Of a DNA stretch of 64,000 nt, positions 43,704-51,814 are shown in pieces. A program made the translations under genes and the position numbers. The DNA comes from Streptacidiphilus sp. ASG 303. Its GTDB lineage: Bacteria > Actinomycetota > Actinomycetes > Streptomycetales > Streptomycetaceae. Positions within the stretch are counted from its first letter, which is position 1, and each line of letters starts with the position of its first letter. The DNA lies in NCBI RefSeq assembly GCF_020991365.1, contig NZ_JAJLRA010000005.1, forward strand, positions 124,001 through 188,000, in the 5' to 3' direction. The notes beneath the pieces were generated by a model, which was not told the DNA's origin, did not search any database, and worked only from the letters and a program-made list of their open reading frames with translations.

Positions 43704-43916
43704 CGTCTGCGGGCACCCCGCCCGACGTGCTCGAACACCCGCGTTCGAGGCGTCTGAGGGACCGTCGGTTCGGCCGAAAGAATCATCATCTCACCCGATT
43801 GCGACTGTCGGCTGGCGCCGGGGACTCCGGTGACGGACGGTGAGCGAGGTGCCTCCGCGATTCCCCTGAGTTGACTTCCTGTCACCGATCGTAGGAGGCG
43901 CTGGAAGGTCAACGCC

Positions 43917-44609
43917 ATGCGTGCACGCACGTTCGTCGCCGGCGCCGCACTGAGCGCCGCCGCCCTCGCCCTCGCCGCCCCGGCCGCGCACGCGGACTCC
44001 TGGGACCCCGGCAAGTCCGCCGTGCAGGGCAAGGACGACCACGGCAAGGACTGGGGCGGCAAGGACTGGGGCGGCAAGGACGACAAGGACTGGGGCAAGG
44101 ACTCCGGCCGCGACTGGGGCAAGGACTGGGGCAACAAGGACGACAACCGCGGCGACGACCACGGCCGGGACGAGGGCCGCGGCGACGACCACGGCAAGGA
44201 CTGGGGCAACAAGGACGACAACCGCGGCGACGACCACGGCGGCGGCTACGGCGGCGGCTACGGCCGCGGGGGCGACCACGGCGGCGGCTACGGCCGCGGC
44301 CGCGACAAGGACTGCGACCGCGGCCGCGGCTGGGACAAGGGCTGGGACAAGGGCTGGGGCAAGGACGACAACCGCGACTGCTGCCACAACAACGGCGGCG
44401 GCTACGGCGGCGGCTACGGCCGCGACAACGGTGGCGACTACGGCCGCGGGGAGGGCTACGGCCGCAGGCCCCACGGCGGCGTCCACACCGGCGGTGGCGG
44501 CATGGCCTCGACCGGCGGGCTCGCCGCCGGCGGCGTCCTGCTCGCGGGCGGCCTCGGCGCCGGCGCCTGGAGCCTGCGCCGCCGCGGCGGCGTGGGCCGC
44601 GCCATCTGA
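43917..44609 (+). CDS. Secreted, Asp/Lys/Gly/Trp-repeat surface protein with sortase-like C-terminus
   Basis: A 230-residue protein: a signal peptide (MRARTFVAGAALSAAALALA...AAHADS), then many short repeats of GKDWG, KDDNRGDDHG and GGGYGRG to ~175 with three Cys (KDCDRG and RDCCHNN), then GGGMASTGGLAAGG, a hydrophobic stretch and an RRRGG tail. The MASTGG plus membrane segment and basic end has the form of a cell-wall sorting signal, with MASTG in place of LPxTG/LAxTG. The next gene is a sortase, so covalent attachment to the wall is likely. The alternating acidic/basic composition suggests an extended hydrophilic or metal-binding polymer. TTGACT at 43871 is a candidate -35. Confidence 0.78.
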   Translation: MRARTFVAGAALSAAALALAAPAAHADSWDPGKSAVQGKDDHGKDWGGKDWGGKDDKDWGKDSGRDWGKDWGNKDDNRGDDHGRDEGRGDDHGKDWGNKDDNRGDDHGGGYGGGYGRGGDHGGGYGRGRDKDCDRGRGWDKGWDKGWGKDDNRDCCHNNGGGYGGGYGRDNGGDYGRGEGYGRRPHGGVHTGGGGMASTGGLAAGGVLLAGGLGAGAWSLRRRGGVGRAI

Positions 44610-44670
44610 CACGGCCGGGAACCGCCGGACGGCTCGGTCCCCCCGGACGGTCCGGTCCTGCTGAACAACC

Positions 44671-44709
44671 CGGTGTGGCCACCGCCGACTCCCGGCGGTG
44701 GCCACACCG
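44671..44709 (+). terminator. 16-bp stem-loop between surface protein and sortase genes
   Basis: CGGTGTGGCCACCGCC and its exact inverted copy with a 7-nt loop, 62 bases after the surface-protein stop and 26 bases before the sortase start. Without a T run it could attenuate rather than end transcription. Confidence 0.8.
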
Positions 44710-44734
44710 CCGCTAACGGAAGGCGGTTGCCAGG

Positions 44735-45478
44735 ATGGGCATCAAGGAACAGCCGAGCAGCGCCGCGGCACCGTCCGCCGGAGGCCGCGACGCCGGCGCC
44801 GGCCGGCTGCGGCTGGCCGGCGCCGCGGTGCTGCTCGGCCTCTTCATGATCCACAGCTCGCTGGACGGCGCCACCTCACCGCCGGCCCCGGCCCCGGCCG
44901 CCGCGCCCGCGCCGGCCTCCGGCACCCCGGGCACCCCCGCGGCGTCGGCGCGCACCCAGGCCGTCCCGCCGTCGGCCCCGGCCGCCGCCCCCGCGCCGCA
45001 GGGACCGGCCATGCCGGCCTCCGCCCCCGTCAGGCTCTCCATCCCCCGCATCGGGGTGAACGCGCCCTTCACCAGGTTGACGCTGGACAAGAAGGGCGTG
45101 CTGCAGCCGCCGCCCAACACCGACAGCAACCTGGTCGGCTGGTACGGGGACGGCGCGACGCCGGGCGAGCGGGGCACCGCGCTGGTGCTCGGCCACGTGG
45201 ACACCAAGCTGGGCCCGGCCGTCTTCTGGGGCCTGGGCGCCCTGAAGAAGGGCAACAAGGCCGAGATCACCCGGGCGGACGGCTCCACCGCCGTCTTCAC
45301 GGTCGACTCGGTGGAGGTCTTCCGGAAGGACGACTTCCCGGACGAGCGGGTCTACGCGGACACCCCGAGCGCCCAGCTGCGCCTGATCACCTGCGGCGGC
45401 TCGTACGACCACAAGCGGCGGGACTACACGGCCAACGTCGTGGTCTTCGCCCACCTGGACTCCTACCGCCGGCACTGA
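44735..45478 (+). CDS. Class F sortase
   Basis: A 247-residue membrane-anchored transpeptidase: one N-terminal membrane segment (LAGAAVLLGLFMIH), an Ala/Pro linker, then the sortase barrel with LSIPRIGVNAPF, ALVLGHVDTKLG (catalytic His), LRLITCGGSYDHK (catalytic Cys) and KRRDYTANVVVFA (Arg). TLDKKGVLQPPPNTDSNLVGWY is typical of class F. It probably anchors the preceding gene product. ATG at 44735. Confidence 0.92.
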   Translation: MGIKEQPSSAAAPSAGGRDAGAGRLRLAGAAVLLGLFMIHSSLDGATSPPAPAPAAAPAPASGTPGTPAASARTQAVPPSAPAAAPAPQGPAMPASAPVRLSIPRIGVNAPFTRLTLDKKGVLQPPPNTDSNLVGWYGDGATPGERGTALVLGHVDTKLGPAVFWGLGALKKGNKAEITRADGSTAVFTVDSVEVFRKDDFPDERVYADTPSAQLRLITCGGSYDHKRRDYTANVVVFAHLDSYRRH

Positions 45479-45540
45479 CCCGGGGGCGCGGCCGGGCCGC
45501 GCCCCCGCCCCGGACGCCCGGCCCGGGACCCACGCAGAAG

Positions 45541-45573
45541 CGCCGCACCCGACGTCCCCCGTCGGGTGCGGCG
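45541..45573. terminator. 14-bp stem-loop between convergent genes
   Basis: CGCCGCACCCGACG, loop TCCCC, and its inverted copy, between the sortase stop and the DUF3145 stop. Confidence 0.8.
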
Positions 45574-45626
45574 CGTTCCGTTCGCGGCGGCGGTCCGGCC
45601 GGTGGCGTCCGGCCGGACCGGGCGGC

Positions 45627-46121
45627 TCAGACGACCTGGTGGAGCCAGCGGACCGGGGCGCCCTCGCCGGCGTAGCGGAAGGGCTCCAGCTCGTCGTCCC
45701 AGGGCTTGCCCAGCAGGCGGGAGACCTCGGCCTCGAGGTCGGCCTCGCCGGTGCGGGCGCGGGCCATGGCGGCACGCAGGCGGTCCTCGGGGATGAGGAT
45801 GTCGCCGTGGATGCCGGTGACGGCGTGGAAGATGCCGAGTTCGGGCGTGCTGCTGTAGCGCTCGCCCTCGGCCGTGGCACAGGGCTCAGCGGTCACCTCG
45901 AAGCGCAGCAGGTGCCAGCCGCGCAGGGCGGAGGCGAGCCGCGAGGCGGTACCGGGCTCCCCCTGCCAGGAGAACTCGGCACGCCAGGTGCCCGGCGCGG
46001 CGGGCTGGCGGATCCAGTCGAGGTTGACGCGCACGCCGAGCACGCCCGCGACCGCCCACTCGACGTGCGGGCAGAGCGCGCGCGGCGCGGAGTGGACGTA
46101 CAGAACTCCACGTGTCGTCAC
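45627..46121 (-). CDS. DUF3145 protein
   Basis: A 164-residue cytoplasmic protein starting MTTRGVLYVHSAPRALCPHVEW, with GTWRAEFSWQGEPGTASRLAS and ERYSSTPELGIFHAVTGIHGD. This actinobacterial family is a near-constant neighbour of the fab cluster, hinting at lipid metabolism or division, with no known activity. GTG at 46121 is 5 nt after GGAGG. No membrane segment. Confidence 0.88.
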   Translation of the reverse strand: MTTRGVLYVHSAPRALCPHVEWAVAGVLGVRVNLDWIRQPAAPGTWRAEFSWQGEPGTASRLASALRGWHLLRFEVTAEPCATAEGERYSSTPELGIFHAVTGIHGDILIPEDRLRAAMARARTGEADLEAEVSRLLGKPWDDELEPFRYAGEGAPVRWLHQVV

Positions 46122-46534
46122 CGGGACCTCCAGGCTGTGGACGAGGGTCGCCTTCCCCAGCGTCCTCGTGCCCCTTGCCCGTGCTTCCAGTCCGGCACCG
46201 TCATTCTGCACCAACTGCCACTACTGCACCACTACCCGGCGTGACTTTCGGTAAACGCTATCCGATCACTAAATCCACCAAAGCGGACAGATTGTCACCC
46301 CAGGTGATCGGATCCAGAGCTGAGTACCCCTCAGCGGCACCGCACCGCTCCACGGGGCCGCTGCTGGAGCACACGTTATCGCGGGGCGGACCGTCGCGGG
46401 TGACGGTCGATCGGACCCGGCCGGAATCAGCCACCGCCGGAGGCGCCCGCAGCACCCCTCCCGGCGGTGGCGCCGCCGACGGCGGGTGGCAGCATGGGCG
46501 GCCGGACGGCCGGACGGCCCGAGGAGGAGGCGCC
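46122..46534. other. Divergent region with an AT-rich inverted repeat
   Basis: About 410 bases upstream of DUF3145 and the 93-residue gene. The only AT-rich section (46250-46320) contains the 10-bp arms described separately; no small gene supported. Confidence 0.4.
46260..46313. promoter_or_regulatory. Inverted repeat ATCCGATCAC / GTGATCGGAT
   Basis: Perfect 10-bp arms (46260-46269, 46304-46313) 34 bases apart, in a low-GC patch holding the likely DUF3145 promoter. May be two operator half sites, or a cruciform/attenuator. Confidence 0.5.
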
Positions 46535-46816
46535 GTGGACGGCGGGTGGCACGTGATGGTGGAGGAGACCGAGCCGGGCTACGGGTCGGGGGTCGCCCTG
46601 CGCACTCCCTTCTTCCTGCCGGGCGGCCGCGACCGGCAGGAGGCGTGCCGCCTCGCGGAGCAGGTGGCCCGTACCCACCGGCCCCAGCACCCCTCGCGCC
46701 CGCAGGCCCGCCAGGCGTTCCGCCAGGACGACGGCGTCTGGCACGTGCACGTCCGGGGCGCCACCCGGGTCTTCTGGTTCCGGGTGACCGTGGTGGAGTG
46801 GCTCGTGGACGGGTGA
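46535..46816 (+). CDS. Conserved hypothetical protein, 93 residues
   Basis: Begins MDGGWHVMVEETEPGYGSG and has VALRTPFFLPGGRDRQEACRL, a basic middle (QARQAFRQDDGVWHVHVRGATR) and VFWFRVTVVEWLVDG at the end. The pattern of beta strands with Trp and Val suggests a small soluble fold. GTG at 46535 has GAGGAGGAGG upstream, a strong ribosome site. I recognise it as streptomycete hypothetical, without known activity. Confidence 0.72.
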   Translation: MDGGWHVMVEETEPGYGSGVALRTPFFLPGGRDRQEACRLAEQVARTHRPQHPSRPQARQAFRQDDGVWHVHVRGATRVFWFRVTVVEWLVDG

Positions 46817-46986
46817 CGGCCCCTCCGGCCTCCGGGCGGGGCCCCGGGTACGGCCCGCCGGCTGCGGGCCGCCGGACGCACATCCGGCGTACGGCGCGGT
46901 CTCACGCACACGACGGCCGGCGTTCACCCGGACCGCCCAGCATCGGCCTCGCACCCGTACGGCATCCCGGCGAGCGAGGAGTCCCC

Positions 46987-47064
46987 ATGGGGCACCGACA
47001 GTCCACCCCGGCCACCACCGGCACCCCCTGCGGCACCGCCGCGGCCCGGCCCCGGCCGGCATGA
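46987..47064 (+). CDS. 25-codon leader ORF coupled to the next gene
   Basis: ATG at 46987 has GAGGAG spaced 5 nt before it, and the frame (MGHRQSTPATTGTPCG...) ends in TGA at 47062, overlapping the ATG at 47061 (ATGA). The downstream gene itself has no ribosome site, so translation of the leader may load ribosomes onto it. It contains one Cys and many Pro/Thr codons; whether the peptide matters is unknown. Confidence 0.5.
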   Translation: MGHRQSTPATTGTPCGTAAARPRPA

Positions 47065-47708
47065 CGGCGCCCGCGCCCGCTCCCGCGGTCCGGGCCGCCG
47101 CTCCGCGGTCCGTGCTGGGCCTGGACACCGGCACCGCCGACCTGCCCGCCGCCGACGCGCTCCTGCACGCCCTGGCCGGGCTGCCCGCGGACACGGTGGC
47201 CTGCACGCACCGGATCCTGGGCGAGCACCCGCACGTGGCCGTCACCGTGGAGGTGTCCGCCGCCGACGCCCCGTCGGTCTGGCCCCTGCTGCGGGCCGCC
47301 GCGGACGCCGTGCCCGGCGGCGGCGCGTCCTGGGGGCACCGGCGGCACGGCGCCGCCCCGGCCGCAGAGGCGGCGAACGCCGCGGCGGCGTCCCACGCCC
47401 TGGGCCGCGGCCGGGCCGTCCGCTACCCCGGCGCGGCGTCGCTCACCGGGACCCTCGCCGTGGGGGAGCTGCTGGACCGGTCGGCGATCGAGCGGGTGTC
47501 CCTCCGGGGCGGGGGGACCGCCGGCGCCGCCGACCGGGTGGCCACCCGCGGCCATGTGCGGCCCGAGCGGCGGGGCGGGGCGCTGGTCCTGCTCGTGGCG
47601 GCGGACGCCGGGGGGCGCCTCGCACCGCTGGAGGAGCCCCCCGCGGGGCCCCGCGGCGCCGCCGTGCCGCCTCCCCGGGACGGGAACGCGGCGGACGGCG
47701 GTTCCTGA
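47061..47708 (+). CDS. Conserved hypothetical protein, 215 residues
   Basis: No known domain recognised. SVLGLDTGTADLPAADALLHAL, THRILGEHPHVAVTVEVSA and RAVRYPGAASLTGTLAVGELLDRSAIERVSL are ordered segments; GHVRPERRGGALVLLVAA resembles the C-terminus of a streptomycete family I can only call hypothetical. The start has no ribosome site of its own, consistent with coupling to the preceding 25-codon ORF. A Pro/Gly-rich tail follows residue 185. Confidence 0.6.
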   Translation: MTAPAPAPAVRAAAPRSVLGLDTGTADLPAADALLHALAGLPADTVACTHRILGEHPHVAVTVEVSAADAPSVWPLLRAAADAVPGGGASWGHRRHGAAPAAEAANAAAASHALGRGRAVRYPGAASLTGTLAVGELLDRSAIERVSLRGGGTAGAADRVATRGHVRPERRGGALVLLVAADAGGRLAPLEEPPAGPRGAAVPPPRDGNAADGGS

Positions 47709-47772
47709 CGGCCTCTCGGCAGGCCGGAGGCCGCCCCCGGGCGGGGACGGCCTCCGGTCCGTGCGGGGCGGG

Positions 47773-48798
47773 TCACCCGGCCAGGCGGACGACCATCTTG
47801 CCGGTGTTGGCGCCGCGCAGCATGCCGAGGAAGGCGTCGACGGCGCCGTCGATCCCGTCCACGACGGTCTCGTCGTAGCGGAGGCGGCCGTCGCGCAGCC
47901 AGCCGGCGACCTCCTCGGTGAACTGCTGCTGCAGTCCGGCGTGGTCGGCGACCAGCATGCCCTGCAGGCGCAGCCGCTTGCCGATCACCTGGACCAGGTT
48001 GCGCGGGGCGGCGGGCGGCTCGGTGTCGTTGTACTGGGCGATGGCGCCGCAGAGGACGGCGCGGCCGTGCACGTTCATCGCGCCGATGGCGGCCTCCAGG
48101 TGCTCGCCGCCGACGTTGTCGAAGTAGACGTCGACGCCGTCGGGGGCGGCCTTGGCGAGCTGCTCGGCGACCGGGCCGTCCTTGTAGTTGAAGGCGTCGT
48201 CGAAGCCGTACTCGTCGACCAGCTTCGCGACCTTCTCCGCGGAGCCGGCGCTGCCGACGACCCGCGAGGCGCCCTTGAGGCGGGCGATCTGGCCGACCAG
48301 GCCGCCGACCGCGCCGGCCGCGCCGGAGACGAAGACGGCGTCGCCCTCCTTGAAGGAGCCGACCTCCAGCAGGCCCGCGTAGGCGGTGAGGCCCGGCATG
48401 CCGAGCACGCCGAGGAAGTACGAGAGCGGCGCCGCGTCGGCGTCCACCTTCACCGCGCGCTCGGCGTCGAGGAGGGCGTACTCCCGCCAGCCGAGCCCGT
48501 GGAGGACGGCGTCGCCGACGGCGAAGCCCTCGGCCTGCGAGGCCACCACGCGGCCGACGGCGCCGCCGTCCATGGGCCGGTCCAGCTGGAACGGGGGGAC
48601 GTAGGACTTGACGTCGTTCATCCTTCCGCGCATGTAGGGGTCGACCGACATGTACGCGTTGCGCACCAGGATCTGGCCGGGTCCGGGCTGCTGCACGGGG
48701 GCCTCGCGGAGTGCGAAGTCCTCCGGGGTCGGCCAGCCCTGGGGCCGGGCGGTCAGGTGCCACTCGCGGCCGGTGGCGGGGATTGCCTGGTCTGCCAT
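47773..48798 (-). CDS. NADP-dependent MDR family oxidoreductase (leukotriene-B4/curcumin reductase-like)
   Basis: A 341-residue zinc-free medium-chain reductase acting on alpha,beta-unsaturated carbonyls. REWHLTARPQGWPTPEDF at the start, VDPYMRGRMNDVKSYVPPF, the cofactor motif VFVSGAAGAVGGLVGQIARL (~155) and VDVYFDNVGGEHLEAAI are diagnostic. ATG at 48798 follows GGAAGGGA. The divergent MarR gene and overlapping promoters suggest induction by electrophiles or phenolics. Confidence 0.93.
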   Translation of the reverse strand: MADQAIPATGREWHLTARPQGWPTPEDFALREAPVQQPGPGQILVRNAYMSVDPYMRGRMNDVKSYVPPFQLDRPMDGGAVGRVVASQAEGFAVGDAVLHGLGWREYALLDAERAVKVDADAAPLSYFLGVLGMPGLTAYAGLLEVGSFKEGDAVFVSGAAGAVGGLVGQIARLKGASRVVGSAGSAEKVAKLVDEYGFDDAFNYKDGPVAEQLAKAAPDGVDVYFDNVGGEHLEAAIGAMNVHGRAVLCGAIAQYNDTEPPAAPRNLVQVIGKRLRLQGMLVADHAGLQQQFTEEVAGWLRDGRLRYDETVVDGIDGAVDAFLGMLRGANTGKMVVRLAG

Positions 48799-48890
48799 GG
48801 TGTCGCGTCCCTTCCGAAAAGATCGAGGTACTGAAGCAACCATGGGGATGAAAAGTTCACCTTGTCAAATATTCAGCTAGGCTGTGTCGC
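48799..48890. promoter_or_regulatory. Overlapping divergent promoters of the MDR and MarR genes
   Basis: Plus strand: TTCACC (48856) and TAGGCT (48878) spaced 16, with TAGGCT ending 7 nt before the MarR ATG (leaderless). Minus strand: a perfect -35 TTGACA (48868-48863) lies within the MarR spacer. AATATT at the centre is flanked by weakly symmetric bases, a candidate MarR operator. Confidence 0.6.
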
Positions 48891-49322
48891 ATGTCGCGAC
48901 AGTCGGATCCCCTCACCCTCGAGGTCGTCGACCTCATGGCGAAGCTGGTCTCCCTCTTCCACAAGGAGTACGAGGAGGCGGCCGCCGCCCGCTCGCTGAC
49001 CGGCGCCCAGGCCAAGGTGCTGGCGCTGCTGCGCCGGGGCCCGATGCCGATGCGGCACATAGCGCAGACGCTGAGCTGCGAGCCCTCCAACATCACCGGC
49101 ATCGTCGACCGGCTGGAGGCACGGGGGTTCGTCACCCGGGAGGCCGACCCCCAGGACCGCCGGGTGAAGCTGGTCGCGGTCACCGACTCCGGACGGAGCG
49201 CCTCCGAGGAGCTGCGCGAGTCGCTCAACTTCGCCCGCGAGCCGCTCGCCGCCCTCTCCGGTGACGAGCGCACCGTGCTGCGCGACCTGCTGCGCCGCAT
49301 GCTGGACGGCGCCGGCTCCTGA
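48891..49322 (+). CDS. MarR family transcriptional regulator
   Basis: A 143-residue winged-helix protein. LTGAQAKVLALLRRGPMPMRHIA and LSCEPSNITGIVDRLEARGFVTR form the DNA-binding fold, with READPQDRRVKLVAVTDSG in the wing. No Cys of the OhrR type at the N-terminus; the only Cys is LSCEP in helix H4. It probably represses itself and the MDR gene until a ligand binds. ATG at 48891, probably leaderless. Confidence 0.93.
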   Translation: MSRQSDPLTLEVVDLMAKLVSLFHKEYEEAAAARSLTGAQAKVLALLRRGPMPMRHIAQTLSCEPSNITGIVDRLEARGFVTREADPQDRRVKLVAVTDSGRSASEELRESLNFAREPLAALSGDERTVLRDLLRRMLDGAGS

Positions 49323-49393
49323 CGCCCGCGGGCGCCGGGGCGGGCGCGGGACGCGGGGTCGCGGGGTCGCGGGGTCGCGAGGACGGCGCGGGT

Positions 49394-50236
49394 TCAGGCC
49401 CCGGGGACCTGCGGCAGGTGGCCGTACGGGTCCGCCGGCTCGGCGCCGGGGGCCTCCCCGTCCTGATCGGCGTCCGGGACCGGCCCGCCCGGGACGGGGG
49501 CGTCCGGCACCAGGTCGCGGACCATCAGCGTGGCGCCCGCCACCGCGCCCGGCATCGCGAACACGGCGACCAGCGGCAGCAGGAAGAGCAGCACCAGCGG
49601 CACCCCGAAGCCCAGCGCCAGCATCCTGCGTCCGCGGAGCAGCGCCAGCCGCTCGCGCACCGGCACGGCACGGCGCTGCATCGCCACCCCGGTCAGCTCC
49701 ACGGCGAGGAAGAAGCCGGAGACGCAGAAGCCCAGCACGGGCACCACCGTCTGGCCGAGCACCGGGACGAAGCCCAGGACGAAGAGCAGCAGGCCCAGGC
49801 CCACCGCGCGCACCAGGACGTACAGGCTGTCGCGGGCGGAGTTCCACAGCGCGCGCCACAGCGGCAGGTCGGGCCCCTCCGGGCAGCCGCCCTCGGACTC
49901 CTCCACCCGCTCCGACAGCGCCTCGTAGAACGGGTCGCCCACCAGGAGCGTCACCGCCGTGAAGGTCACCACGGCCAGCAGCAGGCCGGCGCCGAAGAGC
50001 AGCGCGGTGAAGAGGCCGCGCAGGAGCGACCGCAGGGCCGGGGCCCACCCGTCCGCGAACGGGGTCGCCCACGCCGCCAGGTCGCCGCCCCAGACGCCGA
50101 GCGCCGCCAGCGCCCCGGCGTACAGCACCAGCGTGACGAGCGCGGGCAGCAGGCCGAAGCCCCACCAGCGGCCGTGCCGCCCCACCCAGCGCTGGCCCTC
50201 GCCCAGATACCGCAGCCCCGCCGCAAGATCACGCAT
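49394..50236 (-). CDS. EI24 domain membrane protein
   Basis: A 280-residue protein with about five or six membrane segments; GLRYLGEGQRWVGRHGRWWGFGL at the start, LLVGDPFYEALSERVEESEGG and FVPVLGQTVVPVLGFCVSGFFL are EI24/CysZ-like hallmarks. CysZ is a sulfate channel in gammaproteobacteria, but actinobacterial members are uncharacterised. A Pro/Asp-rich C-terminal tail of ~40 residues is cytoplasmic. TAGGCT ends 6 nt before the ATG, so the mRNA is leaderless. Confidence 0.85.
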   Translation of the reverse strand: MRDLAAGLRYLGEGQRWVGRHGRWWGFGLLPALVTLVLYAGALAALGVWGGDLAAWATPFADGWAPALRSLLRGLFTALLFGAGLLLAVVTFTAVTLLVGDPFYEALSERVEESEGGCPEGPDLPLWRALWNSARDSLYVLVRAVGLGLLLFVLGFVPVLGQTVVPVLGFCVSGFFLAVELTGVAMQRRAVPVRERLALLRGRRMLALGFGVPLVLLFLLPLVAVFAMPGAVAGATLMVRDLVPDAPVPGGPVPDADQDGEAPGAEPADPYGHLPQVPGA

Positions 50237-50530
50237 GGCCCCAGCCTAGAGGCACCGCCCCGCGGACGGCAGGGGCCCGTCCCCGCCCGCCGCGGGGCGG
50301 TCCGGGGCTCCGGACGGGCCCCCGGCGGGACGCACGGTCGGGACGCACGGCGGGGACGCCTGCTCGGGACACCGCGGGGGTCGTGCGGGCGGCAGCGACA
50401 GCGACGACGGTGCGCACGAGGCGGAACGAGGGGGCGGGGCGCCCTCCACGGGCGCGGGAGCGTCCGCGCGCCCTCCCCGGCGCCTCCCCGAACGGGTGAA
50501 ACCCGCAGGGCGCACCCCGGGAAAAGCAGA

Positions 50531-50565
50531 AGCAGGCCCTACCGTATCGACTGGTAGTGCCTGCT
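50531..50565 (-). terminator. Intrinsic terminator of tRNA(CAU)
   Basis: AGCAGGC/GCCTGCT with inner CTACC/GGTAG on the minus strand, followed by TTCTGCTTTTC, 10 bases after the tRNA 3' end. The 338-base gap to EI24 otherwise has no gene. Confidence 0.8.
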
Positions 50566-50574
50566 TTGCCAGGG

Positions 50575-50648
<74 letters not shown>

Positions 50649-50752
50649 GTGCCGGCAGGACGCCCCCCCAGCACGAGCGGCCCGCGTCGGGCCGCCTGCC
50701 GCAGCATAGCTGCTCAGCCGCCCCCTCCGCGCGCCGGGTCCCGGCACGGCGA

Positions 50753-50778
50753 AGGCCCCCCGGATCACCGGGGGGCCT
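50753..50778 (-). terminator. 11-bp stem-loop after the tRNA-Asn pair
   Basis: AGGCCCCCCGG-ATCA-CCGGGGGGCCT, 12 bases from the 3' end of the nearer tRNA-Asn. Confidence 0.75.
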
Positions 50779-50789
50779 CCACTGCGACG

Positions 50790-50862
50790 CTCCCGCCATT
50801 GGACTCGAACCAATAACCTGCCGGTTAACAGCCGGCTGCTCTGCCAATTGAGCTAGGCGGGA
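50790..50862 (-). tRNA. tRNA-Asn (anticodon GUU), copy 1
   Basis: A 73-nt cloverleaf: TCCCGCC/GGCGGGA acceptor, discriminator G, anticodon stem GCCGG/CCGGC with loop CTGTTAA, T-loop GTTCGAG. Identical across its length to the copy 120 bases upstream. Confidence 0.95.
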
Positions 50863-50909
50863 CCGGTGCGATCACGCACGGCGCTGCAGGGCGTCGCGGC
50901 CCTGCACAG

Positions 50910-50982
50910 CTCCCGCCATTGGACTCGAACCAATAACCTGCCGGTTAACAGCCGGCTGCTCTGCCAATTGAGCTAGGCGGGA
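50910..50982 (-). tRNA. tRNA-Asn (anticodon GUU), copy 2
   Basis: Identical to copy 1, including the D-loop TAGCTCAATTGGCAGAGC. The 47-base spacer between copies contains GTGCAGGGC/GCCCTGCAGC, a stem that may act in processing. Both read as one minus-strand transcript. Confidence 0.95.
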
Positions 50983-51302
50983 TTGCTCTCGGATCGCCTC
51001 CGGCCCCGGTCGTCCGGGTCCTCGGCGGTCGCTGCGGGACATACATTAGCGCACGTAGGGGGGTGCTCCGCCAATCCGCGGCGGACGGCACGGCCGTGAC
51101 CCGCGCGCCGCGTCCGGCGCGCGGGCGGACGGGCGCCCGGCGATGCTGGTGGGGGCGGCCGTACGGTGCCCCGCCCGCGGGCGGCCCGCCGCCGGACACC
51201 GGTGGTTCACGGACGGGTACCGGGGGTAGGGGCGTGCCGACAGGCACGGGCACCGACGGAGAGCGAGCGCGGGCGGGCCCGCGCGGAGGAGTGGAGCCGA
51301 AG
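50983..51302. other. Promoter region of the tRNA-Asn cluster and of a small membrane protein gene
   Basis: About 320 bases with no gene. TAATGT (minus strand, 51048-51043) is a good -10 for the tRNA transcript. Nothing else recognised; the plus-strand end has GGAGGAGTGGAG before 51303. Confidence 0.45.
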
Positions 51303-51584
51303 ATGGGGAAACTGACGTTCCTCGCAGGACTGGCAACCGGCTACGTACTGGGGGCCAAGGCCGGCCGTGAGCGCTACGAGCAGATCACCAAGTCCGCACG
51401 CGGCGTGACGCAGAACCCGAAGTTCCAGGACGCGGCCCGGCAGGCCAAGGAGACGGCGGGCAAGGTCGGCGGGAAGGCGGCCGGCAAGGTGGGCGACAGG
51501 CTTCCGCCGTCGGTCACCGACCGGGTCCCCTACCTGCGCGACAAGGCCGCGGGCGAGGACGGCTGGGGTACCGGCCGTCCCTGA
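51303..51584 (+). CDS. YtxH-like small membrane-associated protein
   Basis: 93 residues: MGKLTFLAGLATGYVLGAKAG is a short Gly-rich membrane segment, then ERYEQITKSARGVTQNPKFQ, a Lys/Ala/Gly-rich helix with GKVGGKAAGKVGDRLP, and a polar tail. Similar to YtxH-type general stress proteins of Gram-positive bacteria. ATG at 51303; GGAG lies upstream. Function unknown. Confidence 0.75.
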   Translation: MGKLTFLAGLATGYVLGAKAGRERYEQITKSARGVTQNPKFQDAARQAKETAGKVGGKAAGKVGDRLPPSVTDRVPYLRDKAAGEDGWGTGRP

Positions 51585-51704
51585 CCGCTCCGGACGGCTC
51601 CGCCCGACGGGCGGACCGGCCGGGCCACCGGGACCGGGATCGGGCCCGGTGAAGCAGGCACACATCGGACCGGGCGCGGCAGAGCGGGCGCCCGTCCGTA
51701 CCCG

Positions 51705-51741
51705 CCGCGGCGGCGGCCCCCCGGCGGGGCCGCCGCCGCGG
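51705..51741 (+). terminator. 16-bp stem-loop
   Basis: CCGCGGCGGCGGCCCC, loop CCGGC, and its inverted copy, ~120 bases after the small gene and 74 bases before the FGGY kinase start. Confidence 0.7.
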
Positions 51742-51814
51742 TTCGGTACCGGATGGGCAACGGCTGCCGCGCCCGGCGCACCGCGTCACCGCACCGTGGG
51801 GCATGATCTCGACC

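Noticed and set aside
43917-44609. Antisense Val/Ala-rich membrane protein at 43791-44705 (minus)
   Set aside because: The Val/Ala run is the reverse reading of Asp/Lys/Gly codon repeats; the plus strand has a signal peptide, ribosome site and sorting-like end.
50881-50982. CRISPR-like direct repeat (two identical ~73-nt units)
   Set aside because: The repeats fold as identical tRNA-Asn genes.
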